From the NCBI GenBank assembly GCA_026692885.1, contig JAPLNJ010001186.1, forward strand, positions 1 through 39,916: DNA of 39,916 nucleotides, written 5' to 3'. The stretch is from Planctomycetota bacterium. GTDB lineage: Bacteria; Planctomycetota; Planctomycetia; Pirellulales; Pirellulaceae. The translations under genes and the position numbers were made by a program. Below are positions 26,029 through 36,192 of the stretch, one piece after another (the first letter of the stretch is position 1; each line of letters starts with the position of its first letter). A model generated the notes under the pieces. That model was not told the DNA's origin. It worked only from the letters and a program-made list of their open reading frames with translations, and ran no database searches.

Positions 26029-26045
26029 TCAGAAACATCGGAAAA

Positions 26046-26070
26046 GGACGGGTCAGGAGACCCATCCTAC
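26046..26070. repeat. Half of a GTAGGATGGGTCTCC module
   Basis: On the minus strand it reads GTAGGATGGGTCTCCTGACC and belongs to the GTAGG...CCTAC class of inner modules. No second half was identified. It truncates the remnant membrane-protein frame. Confidence 0.45.
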
Positions 26071-26205
26071 GAAAATGCGCTACTTCAAAGCCTGCGGTCG
26101 GTGCCAAACCCGCGCGAGGTGCCGGCTCACAAGCCCGAGTTACACTAACTCCTATAGCATGCCGACGAGGGTGAGGCGCCGTTGCGGTAGGGCTGTGAGA
26201 GAATT

Positions 26206-26263
26206 GTAGGGTGGGCCATGCTCACCAGAATGGCCTATGCTTGGTGGGCACAGCCCGGCCTAC
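26206..26263. repeat. GTAGGGTGGGCC...GGCCTAC module
   Basis: It begins GTAGGGTGGGCC and ends CAGCCCGGCCTAC, with an internal TGGTGGGCACAGC run. The arms pair imperfectly. It lies in the 737-bp gap before the CapK-like gene; the rest of that gap (26264-26601) shows no recognisable gene. Confidence 0.55.
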
Positions 26264-26601
26264 ACCTTGTGTAAGCCTCGTCAGCCGATTTGGTTTCTCA
26301 CCGCCACGGTCTGTGCCGCCTTCTGCCCACCCGCGTGCTAACCTGCAGGGACAGAACTTCCGGAACGATCGGACAGACTCTTCCGGGTGTTGCGCCAAGG
26401 AATTCCCCGCTTCGCGGAAATCGGGCCGCGGACACGCTGTCGCACCTAGCCGTAGTCTATGCTTGACCAACATTAACTGGGACAGGGAACCTTGTTCGAG
26501 CAACGGTGTGCGGCTGCCGGAAAGCAACATTAGCCGCGACTTGACGGTCTCTCAGCGGGAGACGTGGCCCAGCAGATTTTTTGGAGTCCGACCGGCTTGC
26601 T

Positions 26602-27888
26602 ATGTTTCACGATGCCTTGATCGTCCAGCGCAGTCTTCGCCTCCTGCCGCAACTTCGCCAGCGGTTGTCCTGGTCGCGGAAACAACTCCGCCAGCACCAA
26701 CTGGGCGCTCTCCAACGTCTCGTGCGACACGCCTACGAGCACACCGACCTGTATCGGCGGCTGTACGACGACGCCGGCGTCAAGCCTGCCGACTTACGGA
26801 CCCTCGACGATTTCTCCCAGTGGCCGACGGTCGATAAACGCACACTGCGGGAAGCCTTTCCGCAGGCTGCGATTGCCCGCTCGGCGCGTGCCAGCTCGTT
26901 GGTCACGGGCACCACCAGCGGTTCGACCGGAGAGCCGTTTCGGTTTGTCCTGGACGCCAACACCGTGGCCCACAAGATCGCGGGAAACTGGCGGTCGATG
27001 GAACTGGCCGGCTATCGCGTCGGGCGGGATCGCCTCCTGCAATTCAGCCCGCCGGGACGTGTGGTGGGCGAGTGGACCCGGCGTCTCGGCGACCTGCTGT
27101 TGCGGCGGCGGTGCCTGGATCCGCAGTCGATCGACTGCGTCCAGGCCCTCGCGGTCATACGCCGCGTCCAGCCGACGGTCCTGTTCGGTTGGACCAGCTA
27201 CCTGCGCACCCTGGCCGAATATCTGACCGAGCACGGCTGGCAAGTCCCCGTACGCTCGGTCATTACCACTTCGGAGATGCTGTGTTCGGACGATCGGAAG
27301 TTGATTGGTCGCGCATTCGCGGCGCCTGTGTACGACCAATATGGCAGTACGGAGTTCGGGCGTCTGGCAACCGAGGTTCCCGACAGCGGCGGTCTGTTGG
27401 TCAATGCTGATTTGGCCTATTTGGAGACGCATGGTACGTATGACGCGGAAGACGGAGTCGTCGGCGAGTTGCTAGTCACCAGCCTGGTGAACTACGCCAT
27501 GCCGTTCATTCGCTACCGGATCGGTGATCTCGGGCGTTTCGCGAACGAGCCGGCCGCGGGCTTTCCTGCGTTTCCCGTGCTGGAGCGACTCGAGGGCCGC
27601 GTCCATGACATGCTCACACGCATGGATGGGACGCCGGTCATGCCCCAATTCGTCCATCGGGTGCTGCGCGAGTATGAAGAAATCGATCGCTACCAAGTGA
27701 TTCAGCACACGACCGCACATTGCGAGGTCAGAATGCGGATGCGCGTCCCGTTCACAGAATCCCGGGCCGAAGATGTCAAGCGGCGTTTCTCACATCAGCT
27801 TGGCGGAGCTGCGGTTTCCTTGTCTTGCGGATCTGAATTCGTGACCAAGACCAGCAAGTCCCAGCAAGTGATCAGTTACTTGTGCTAG
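26602..27888 (+). CDS. CapK/PaaK-like adenylate-forming enzyme
   Basis: 428 residues, of the phenylacetate-CoA-ligase/CapK branch of adenylating enzymes. The nucleotide-binding P-loop is TGTTSGSTGEPF (about residues 107-118), followed by YDQYGSTEFG and MPFIRYRIGDLG, the adenylate-binding motifs. CapK relatives sit in capsule and exopolysaccharide clusters, where the substrate is unproven; they may activate an acyl or amino-acid group for a glycan. ATG 26602 chosen; a TTG at 26581 is possible. The amidotransferase gene follows after 13 bp, so they are co-transcribed. Confidence 0.82.
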   Translation: MFHDALIVQRSLRLLPQLRQRLSWSRKQLRQHQLGALQRLVRHAYEHTDLYRRLYDDAGVKPADLRTLDDFSQWPTVDKRTLREAFPQAAIARSARASSLVTGTTSGSTGEPFRFVLDANTVAHKIAGNWRSMELAGYRVGRDRLLQFSPPGRVVGEWTRRLGDLLLRRRCLDPQSIDCVQALAVIRRVQPTVLFGWTSYLRTLAEYLTEHGWQVPVRSVITTSEMLCSDDRKLIGRAFAAPVYDQYGSTEFGRLATEVPDSGGLLVNADLAYLETHGTYDAEDGVVGELLVTSLVNYAMPFIRYRIGDLGRFANEPAAGFPAFPVLERLEGRVHDMLTRMDGTPVMPQFVHRVLREYEEIDRYQVIQHTTAHCEVRMRMRVPFTESRAEDVKRRFSHQLGGAAVSLSCGSEFVTKTSKSQQVISYLC

Positions 27889-27901
27889 GAGCGCAACCGA
27901 C

Positions 27902-29806
27902 GTGTGTGGTATCTGCGGGATCGTTTCCGAAGCCCCCGATGAACCCGTCGCGTTGCCAGCCTTGCTGGCCATGCGCGACGCCTTGGTCCATCGTGGTCCG
28001 GATGCGGCCGGGGTTTGCGTTCGTCCGGGCGTGGGTCTGGCGGCGCAGCGGCTGGCCGTGTTGGATCGCAGCCCGCGAGGCCAAATGCCGATGGCTGACG
28101 CGCAGGGCCGGTACTGGATCGTCTACAACGGAGAGGTCTACAACTACCGCGAGCTACGGTCGCGGCTGGCTGGCCGCGGACACCGGTTCCACTCGGACAC
28201 GGACACCGAAGTCGTGTTGCAGCTATACGCCGAGGAAGGTCCGGCCATGTTGGACCGTCTGCAGGGCATGTTTGCCTTCGCCATTTGGGACGACTGGGAG
28301 CGACAGTTGTTTCTGGCCCGCGATCGGTTGGGAATCAAACCGCTGTATTACGCGCAACGCCACGGGACCTTCTATTTTGCCTCGGAAGCCAAAGCGTTCT
28401 GGCAGGCCGGCGTGCAGCCCGAGTTTGACCCGTCCACCTGGGAAGAACTGCTCTGCTACCGCTTCGTGGCCGGGGCGGCGACGCCCTTCCGCGGCATCTC
28501 GCGGCTGTTGCCAGGCCACACACTGACCGTTGCAGACGGGCACATCCGCGTCCGCCGCTGGTGGAATCTGGCGGAGCGGATTCGCGAAACCCGGACGCAA
28601 TTGCCCGCGAAACCGCTGACGTGGTTTCGGGAGACGCTGGACGAGGCGGTCGGCGCACACCGGGTGAGCGATGTTCCGCTGGGCATGTTTCTAAGCGGGG
28701 GCCTGGATTCCGGCAGTATGGCCGCGTCCTTGCACCACAGCGGGCCGGAGTCGGTGCCTTGTTTCACGATGCGTTTCGACGAATCGGCGTACGACGAAGG
28801 TCCGGCAGCACAAGCCATGACGCGCCGCTACGGGCTCTCCCGTTTCGAGACCCGGCTGCCCGCTGAGCAACTCCTGGACACCCTGGTGGAAGCCAGCCAG
28901 TTCGCTGACGAACCGTTGGCACACGGCAACGAGGCCCATCTGTTGGCGCTCAGTCGCTGTGCCAAGGGCCAGGCCACTGTGTTGCTCTCCGGCGAAGGGG
29001 CCGACGAGGTGTTTGGCGGTTACAAGCGTTATCAGCCGCTGGCCTGCCGCCCGTTGCTGGGCGGGGCGGGCCGCGCGCTGGGGCACCTACTGGGCCTGTG
29101 CCCGTCGGCGTCGCGTGGGGCGCGGCTGGGCCGCTGGCTCCGGGTGCCCAGCCTGCGGGAACAGATTCTGTACAATGCCTGCGAAACTTATCCAGACGAA
29201 CTGCAGCAGCTCGGGCTGTCGCCGACTCGGCAGTTCCCTTACCGCGAGGCAATCCTCGACGAGGCAGCCGCCTTGTATCCCCAGGAACCCGTGCGCCAAG
29301 CCATGTACCTGGACCAGCACACCTATCTTTGCTCGGTTCTCGATCGTACCGACCGCATGACGATGGCGGCCTCCGTCGAATGCCGCGTGCCGTTCCTGGA
29401 TACGCGGCTCGTGGAGGGGGCAGGCGCGCTGCCGACGGGTTGGTTGCGACCGGGTTCGCCCGGCAAGTATCTGATTCGTGCGGCGGTGGGCGACCGGCTA
29501 CCCGTGGCGTCGCGCCCGCAGCGGAAGCTGGGCTTTTCCGTGCCGTTCGCCCAGTACCTCCGTCAGACGCCTGAACTGCGTGAACGCGTCGGCCAGCTCC
29601 CGTTCCTGCCCCCGATTTGCGACGGGCCGTTGGCGATCCCTCGGTTACAGCGGGTCTGCCGTGAGTTCCTGGCGGGCGACGCGCGCTGGACCTATCTGGT
29701 ACGGCAACTTTTGCTACTGGCAATCTGGCACCAGGAGCTGTTCTCCGCCCGCGCAGTCGCACCGCGTCGCTCCGGCCGGGCTCTACAGGCTGTGCCCAGC
29801 GTCTAG
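27902..29806 (+). CDS. asnB: Glutamine-hydrolysing asparagine-synthase-type amidotransferase
   Basis: 634 residues. An N-terminal class II glutaminase begins MCGICGIV, with the Cys following the initiator Met as nucleophile (GTG start), then LVHRGPDAAG and VYNGEVYNYRELR. The ATP-binding synthetase domain has SGGLDS (265-270) and LSGEGADEVFGGYKRY, then RMTMAASVECRVPFLD. It would transfer glutamine-derived ammonia to aspartate or to a carboxyl group of a glycan. Members inside exopolysaccharide clusters, as here, often serve sugar or glycan amidation (inference). The stop TAG is formed by the first bases of the repeat element at 29803-30052, so the original C-terminus may have been changed. Confidence 0.87.
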   Translation: MCGICGIVSEAPDEPVALPALLAMRDALVHRGPDAAGVCVRPGVGLAAQRLAVLDRSPRGQMPMADAQGRYWIVYNGEVYNYRELRSRLAGRGHRFHSDTDTEVVLQLYAEEGPAMLDRLQGMFAFAIWDDWERQLFLARDRLGIKPLYYAQRHGTFYFASEAKAFWQAGVQPEFDPSTWEELLCYRFVAGAATPFRGISRLLPGHTLTVADGHIRVRRWWNLAERIRETRTQLPAKPLTWFRETLDEAVGAHRVSDVPLGMFLSGGLDSGSMAASLHHSGPESVPCFTMRFDESAYDEGPAAQAMTRRYGLSRFETRLPAEQLLDTLVEASQFADEPLAHGNEAHLLALSRCAKGQATVLLSGEGADEVFGGYKRYQPLACRPLLGGAGRALGHLLGLCPSASRGARLGRWLRVPSLREQILYNACETYPDELQQLGLSPTRQFPYREAILDEAAALYPQEPVRQAMYLDQHTYLCSVLDRTDRMTMAASVECRVPFLDTRLVEGAGALPTGWLRPGSPGKYLIRAAVGDRLPVASRPQRKLGFSVPFAQYLRQTPELRERVGQLPFLPPICDGPLAIPRLQRVCREFLAGDARWTYLVRQLLLLAIWHQELFSARAVAPRRSGRALQAVPSV

Positions 29807-30052
29807 CACCAAACGTTATTTTCGCCCTTACGCGTAAAGAATGAGACTTAACGGTTCAGCAGGGACAGGGCGCGAGACAAGGGGTCAGACGTACAGATTT
29901 CAGTTTTCGCGGTCGTGTGCCCAAGCCCAAAAAAAGCCTTCTACCCGCGAAAACTGAAATCTGTACGTCTGACCCCAGCTGGCGGTCCGTCTATGCGAAA
30001 CCGTAAAACCTCATTCTTGACACCGACAACCCCGAAAACCGTTTGGTGCTAG
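29803..30052. mobile_element. Complete CTAGCACCAAACG nested palindromic element
   Basis: 250 bp bounded by CTAGCACCAAACG and CGTTTGGTGCTAG. Outer arms run about 55 nt with some divergence (both contain a TCATTCTT/AAGAATGA segment). The inner module has perfect 32-nt arms at 29881-29912 and 29945-29976 starting GGGGTCAGACGTACAGAT. It occupies the 3' ends of two convergent genes and contributes codons to both. A half copy lies at 810-915. Confidence 0.85.
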
Positions 30053-31186
30053 TCCCAGAAAGATCGTCTCCAACCGCTCGGCGCTGCGTTGCCAAGTGTG
30101 AGACTTTGCATAGTCGAGTCCCGCTTCCGCCAGACGGTAACGCCGGTTCTCGTCGACCAACAGTGCATGCAACGCGTCGGCCAGGAATCGCTGCTCGGCC
30201 GTTTCCACAACGATGCCGCAGCCTGCCTCGAGCACCAGATCATGGGCCCCGTTGCGGGTCGTGACGATTGGCAAGCCCGCGGCCATCGCCTCCAAGATGG
30301 CGTTGCTCGCGCCTTCGGCCCGCGAAGTCATCAAGAACACGTCCTGTTGCCGCAGCAGTTGGGTCATCTCCGCCCGCGGCCGGTAGCCCGCAAAGTCCAC
30401 CCGCTCGGCCACGCCCAGACGTCCGGCAAGCCGGCGCAAGGCCTGCTCCTGAGGACCTGCGCCAACCAGCGTCAGCCGAACCGGCAGGCCCGCGTCCGAC
30501 AAACCGCGTAGGGTTTCGATCCCCAAGTCCAGTCGTTTCCGCGGGATGAATTGGGCCACCGTCACAAGCCGTAGCTCACCGGTTCCCGAACGGGCGGGAA
30601 CCGAGGCGATCGTGGTCGGCTCCACGCCGTTCGGTACAACGCTCGTCTTTTCGCGAATCCGGGGTTCGAACTGGACGGCCAGGTCGTGAAGATGCTGGTT
30701 GTTGGGAGCCACGGCATCGGCTCCGAGCAACGTCCTGCGAATCCAGGGGCGCAGGGCGAGTTGCTGCCAGGGGGCCAGACGCTGCGAGGCGAATCCGGGG
30801 ACGTCCGAGCCCCGCAGGGACACCACGCACGGCACGCGAAAACGGTGGGCCGCGGCGACCGCGAGAGGCCCAGCGGGCACGGCAAAAAAAGCCAGGATGC
30901 CGTTCGGGCGAAAACCGTGAATTAGCTCGGGCAGTCGCGCACGGGCGTGAAAGTAGAAACGCAGTAGCTCAGACGGACTAGGGGCCAAAAGGGAACGTCG
31001 TCCGTCCGCCAGTCGGATGACGACAAGGTTCTCGTGCTCTTCCCAGGACGGACAGCCCGAGGCGGCGGACGTGACCACGAGCAATTCATGGCCCCGGCGG
31101 GCCAAGGCGCCCGCGAGCGCCGCGCACGCGGTCGCCGCTCCGCCGCCCAGCGGTGGGTACTCGTGGTTCACAACGACCAGACGCAT
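30011..31186 (-). CDS. Family 4 glycosyltransferase
   Basis: 391 residues, GT-B fold. N-terminal: MRLVVVNHEYPPLGGGAATA, then VVSLRGSDVPGF. C-terminal: TVAQFIPRKRLDLGIETLRG, LVGAGPQEQALRRLAGRLG and the E-x7-E motif in SRAEGASNAILEAMAAGLP. Part of the glycan locus, convergent with the amidotransferase gene. The last 13 codons (LAPNGFRGCRCQE) are read from the repeat element, so the native protein probably ended near ETIFLGL. The start at 31186 begins with the family's usual first strand; the frame stays open to 31234, but those extra residues lack it. Confidence 0.83.
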   Translation of the reverse strand: MRLVVVNHEYPPLGGGAATACAALAGALARRGHELLVVTSAASGCPSWEEHENLVVIRLADGRRSLLAPSPSELLRFYFHARARLPELIHGFRPNGILAFFAVPAGPLAVAAAHRFRVPCVVSLRGSDVPGFASQRLAPWQQLALRPWIRRTLLGADAVAPNNQHLHDLAVQFEPRIREKTSVVPNGVEPTTIASVPARSGTGELRLVTVAQFIPRKRLDLGIETLRGLSDAGLPVRLTLVGAGPQEQALRRLAGRLGVAERVDFAGYRPRAEMTQLLRQQDVFLMTSRAEGASNAILEAMAAGLPIVTTRNGAHDLVLEAGCGIVVETAEQRFLADALHALLVDENRRYRLAEAGLDYAKSHTWQRSAERLETIFLGLAPNGFRGCRCQE

Positions 31187-31286
31187 ACGCAGATACTCGC
31201 TAGAGGAAAGATGGCCACTCATATACCCTAGCATGCCTGCAACCGCTCGACACGCCGAAACACCGTGGGTTCAGGCGGAAGGGGCA

Positions 31287-31470
31287 CTAGTGCGTCTTCA
31301 AGACTTAATGTTGGGGTTGGCTTGGGTGCCACTGGCTCTGCCAGTGCCGAGGTCAATCGCGATCGGATCACTCGGCGACGTCGGACGCGATGACGGGAGC
31401 AAGGCCGGACTTTTGGCCAGCACTGGCAGAGCCAGTGGCACCCGAAAATTTAGCCTTGAAGACACACTAG
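31287..31470. mobile_element. CTAGTGCGTCTTC nested element, copy 1
   Basis: 184 bp bounded by CTAGTGCGTCTTCAAG and its inverse (CTTGAAGACACACTAG). The inner arms TGGGTGCCACTGGCTCTGCC and CACTGGCAGAGCCAGTGGCA form a near-perfect palindrome at 31323-31443. No ORF. It shares its right CTAG with the next element. Confidence 0.8.
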
Positions 31471-31596
31471 TGCGTCTTCAAGGCTAAAGAGTGGGGTAAG
31501 CACCTGCTTGCCTTTCGATGCATCGCGTCAAACGCAAGCTGGAAGCTTACGCCACCGCATCGGTCACCCCAAGATTAAGCCTTGACGACGCACTAG
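31467..31596. mobile_element. CTAGTGCGTCTTC nested element, copy 2
   Basis: 130 bp with the same outer ends as copy 1 (CTAGTGCGTCTTCAAGGCT and AGCCTTGACGACGCACTAG) but a different inner palindrome: GTGGGGTAAGCACCTGCTTGC at 31491-31511 against GCAAGCTGGAAGCTTACGCC. It starts at the CTAG that ends copy 1. Confidence 0.8.
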
Positions 31597-31707
31597 CCCG
31601 GACGATTCATAGATGGGCCAAGGCCGCGCCACATCTTGGTGGGCCTTCGCAAGCCGCGCCCGCAGTCATTCGCAATGCGATGACGTAACCAAGTTTGGCC
31701 CAGCGAT

Positions 31708-31843
31708 CGCGGCCTTTGAAGTTGCGAGTAGCAGAATTCGCCAGAATTCTGGCCGTTTCGCAGTGCGACCGTTGCCCCGCTTCCGCCCGAAATCGGGCGA
31801 TTTCGGCACCTTCTCGTCGAAATTCGCAACTTCAAAGACCGCG
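31708..31843. mobile_element. Nested element (outer CGCGGCCTTTGAAGTTGCGA)
   Basis: Outer arms 31708-31727 and 31824-31843 match in 19 of 20 positions. The inner module, 31728-31810, begins GTAGCAGAATTCGCCAGAAT and ends ATTTCGGCACC; a second, unenclosed copy of this module stands at 39350-39415. It lies upstream of the zinc-ribbon membrane protein gene. Confidence 0.75.
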
Positions 31844-31991
31844 GTCCACCAGGAACCTCGGCGGGCCACGACGCCGACCCCGCTTTGGCCCTTGACAAAT
31901 TCCGTCGGCCGCATTCTGTTCTCAGCAAGGGCGCAGGAGCGACCAGCTCCGTGCCTGGGATGGTTCTTCTTCGATCAAGGACATGTGGGCC

Positions 31992-32512
31992 ATGCAGTAT
32001 CTGTTACCGTGCGGCGCGTGCGGCGAAAAACACGTTATCGAACCGCGTCAAGCCGGCCGGAAGATCTCGTGTGGCTGCGGAGCGGTCTTAGAGGTTCCTT
32101 CGTTGCGAGGCATTCGTGAACTGGCACACACGGAGCCAACTAAGAAGCGACGGGGGGGGCCGACCTGGAGTCCTGCGCGGGGCATCATCTTCGTCGTCGG
32201 CATGCTCGTGGCGGTAATCGGGCTGTTGGTCGCTGGCTATGCACTCCTGGTCTGGCGGAACTTGGACACCTCGGAACCGCTACCCGAAGACCTTATCGCG
32301 GTGTACGCTGCCATCGATCAAAGGACACCGGAAGAGGTGTTGCTGCTGTGGCAGGAAGAGGTCCGCAATCGTGGCATCGGAACTTATCATGTGCCGGCCT
32401 ATGTCGTGGCACGCGACATCGCACGGTTCTTCGGCATGCTCGCCATCGGGGGAGCCTGCCTCGCGGTAATCGGCGCTGCTGCGAGCGCAAGCTCGATTCT
32501 GCTCCGGAAGAC

Positions 32513-32516
<4 letters not shown>
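31992..32516 (+). CDS. Zinc-ribbon membrane protein of unknown function
   Basis: 174 residues. The first 35 residues form a small zinc ribbon (PCGACGEKH, then CGCG; C7, C10, C27, C29). Two membrane helices follow: [20 protein letters not shown] (about 55-75) and [20 protein letters not shown] near the C-terminus, with a short polar stretch between. Zinc-ribbon-plus-membrane proteins of this size are numerous and uncharacterised in planctomycetes. An ATG at 31983 is also in frame, but AAGGA is better spaced for 31992. Its stop codon overlaps that of the convergent thrS by 3 bp. Confidence 0.65.
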
Positions 32517-34720
<2,204 letters not shown>

Positions 34721-35063
34721 GGGGATTCCTTGGGGTAGAGACACGGCCAACAGACGCCCGTACGGGAGACGCCCGGTGGAACGCGTCCGCAAGTGTTGCG
34801 TTACGTTGTCCTATGATTATGGCTTGCGCCCGTGGCGTCAACCGCAAACACCACCGGGCGTCCCACGTCCCTACCTTGCCGCCGGGGCGTCCAAACGCGA
34901 GAATACACGCAAAGGCTCAGTTCGCAGGAGTCGCCAATGGCCATGCCATCGTTGGCGTCTTACACAGGCCATGAAATGCTGGTTTGCACATCACCAACAG
35001 CTCGGCATGAACCGCGTTTGCCCGTTCCTGTTTGACAACCTTAGCCTCCCTTGAAGAACACGG
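34721..35063. other. Divergent intergenic region between thrS and the cupin gene
   Basis: No gene. A 12-bp inverted repeat, GACGCCCGGTGG at 34768-34779 and CCACCGGGCGTC at 34851-34862, lies in the thrS leader direction and could form a long-range stem. No T-box or other known aminoacyl-tRNA leader pattern was recognised. TTGACA at about 35032 could be a -35 for the cupin gene, but its -10 is poor. Confidence 0.35.
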
Positions 35064-35429
35064 ATGAACTCAACTACGACGTCTGCTGGTCACGAGATCG
35101 TTGACTTTGCGCAGCTTCCCGGCATTCCTTGCCCGTGCGGAACCGCGCGGCGGGCCTTTGTGGACGTCGCGGATTTTCCTGGCACGATCCATGTCACGGA
35201 GATCTCGGCCGACGCAAGACTCCATTACCACCGACACTTGACAGAGACCTATTATGTCCTGGAATGCGATCCGGGCGCGAAGCTGCAGCTGAACGACGAA
35301 ATCCTGGAAGTGCATCCCGGGATTTGCGTCCTGATTCGCCCCGGTGTTCGGCACCGAGCGATCGGCCGCCTGAAGGTGCTGATTGTGGTCCTGCCGAAGT
35401 TCGATCCCCACGACGAATGGTTCGATTGA
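35064..35429 (+). CDS. Small cytoplasmic cupin
   Basis: 121 residues, one cupin barrel with no signal peptide. [14 protein letters not shown] gives ligands H54, H56 (or H58) and E61, and [15 protein letters not shown] gives H97, a standard metal set. Substrate unknown. The stop is 28 bp before the start of the next gene, so co-transcription is likely. Confidence 0.75.
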   Translation: MNSTTTSAGHEIVDFAQLPGIPCPCGTARRAFVDVADFPGTIHVTEISADARLHYHRHLTETYYVLECDPGAKLQLNDEILEVHPGICVLIRPGVRHRAIGRLKVLIVVLPKFDPHDEWFD

Positions 35430-35457
35430 GTTCTTTCTGCTGTCAAGGAGTATGCTC

Positions 35458-36192
35458 ATGCGAGTCCGGATCCCATTACTGATCGGCATCCTGCTCGCGG
35501 CAGGTGCGGTCGCTAACGCCGGCGACTGGACCCACTGGCGCGGCCCCGAACAAAACGGCGTGTCTCGCGAGAAAGGTCTCGTCGACGACTGGTCGCTGGA
35601 AAGCAAGAAAAACGTGCTGTGGGTCTCCCCGATCGGCGGTCGCGCGACGCCGATTGTCATGCACGGTCGCATCTATCTCGACTGCCGCACCCCAGACGAC
35701 GTGGCCGATCCCGAACAGGTGGTCAATGCGCAGGAGCAAGTCGTCTGCCGTGACGCGAACACGGGCGACGTGATTTGGAAGGATGTGTTCGACGTCTTTC
35801 AGACCGACATCCCGGCTCCGCGTGTCGGATGGGCAAGCCTGGTCGGCGATCCGGAAACCGGCTACGTTTACCTGCACTCGGTGAGCGGCCTGTTCCGCTG
35901 CTACACGCCCGACGGCAAGGTCGTCTGGGAGTATTCCCTGCACGAGGAATTCGGCAAAGTCTCCGGCTACGGTGGGCGGACCGTGACGCCGATCATCGAC
36001 GAAGACCGCGTGATCGTCAGCTTCTTCGGCGTGAGCTGGGCTGAAGGTGCGCTGCCGCCGCCCAAGCAGACCTATTACGCCTTTGATAAACCTACGACAA
36101 CGTCATCAAGAGTGAGTAGCGTCGACCCGGCACGTGCGGTATCATTGCAAACCGATTGTGCCACCGAAGGAACCAATCGTGAACGGACGTAA
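35458..36192 (+). CDS. Truncated secreted PQQ-like propeller protein
   Basis: 244 residues. The signal peptide ([15 protein letters not shown]) and the first part of a propeller are intact: [56 protein letters not shown]. After [11 protein letters not shown] (near 36090) the family should continue with several more blades; instead about 35 unrelated residues follow to the stop. The gene is therefore a 3'-truncated relative whose missing part has been deleted, and is probably non-functional. AAGGAG lies 7 nt before the ATG at 35458. The next gene starts inside its last codons. Confidence 0.7.
   Translation: MRVRIPLLIGILLAAGAVANAGDWTHWRGPEQNGVSREKGLVDDWSLESKKNVLWVSPIGGRATPIVMHGRIYLDCRTPDDVADPEQVVNAQEQVVCRDANTGDVIWKDVFDVFQTDIPAPRVGWASLVGDPETGYVYLHSVSGLFRCYTPDGKVVWEYSLHEEFGKVSGYGGRTVTPIIDEDRVIVSFFGVSWAEGALPPPKQTYYAFDKPTTTSSRVSSVDPARAVSLQTDCATEGTNRERT

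Noticed and set aside
34768..34862. Long-range inverted repeat before thrS as an autoregulatory leader
   Set aside because: Only 12 bp pair across a 70-nt gap, with no similarity seen to the known thrS operator or T-box; noted in the intergenic entry but not claimed as regulation.
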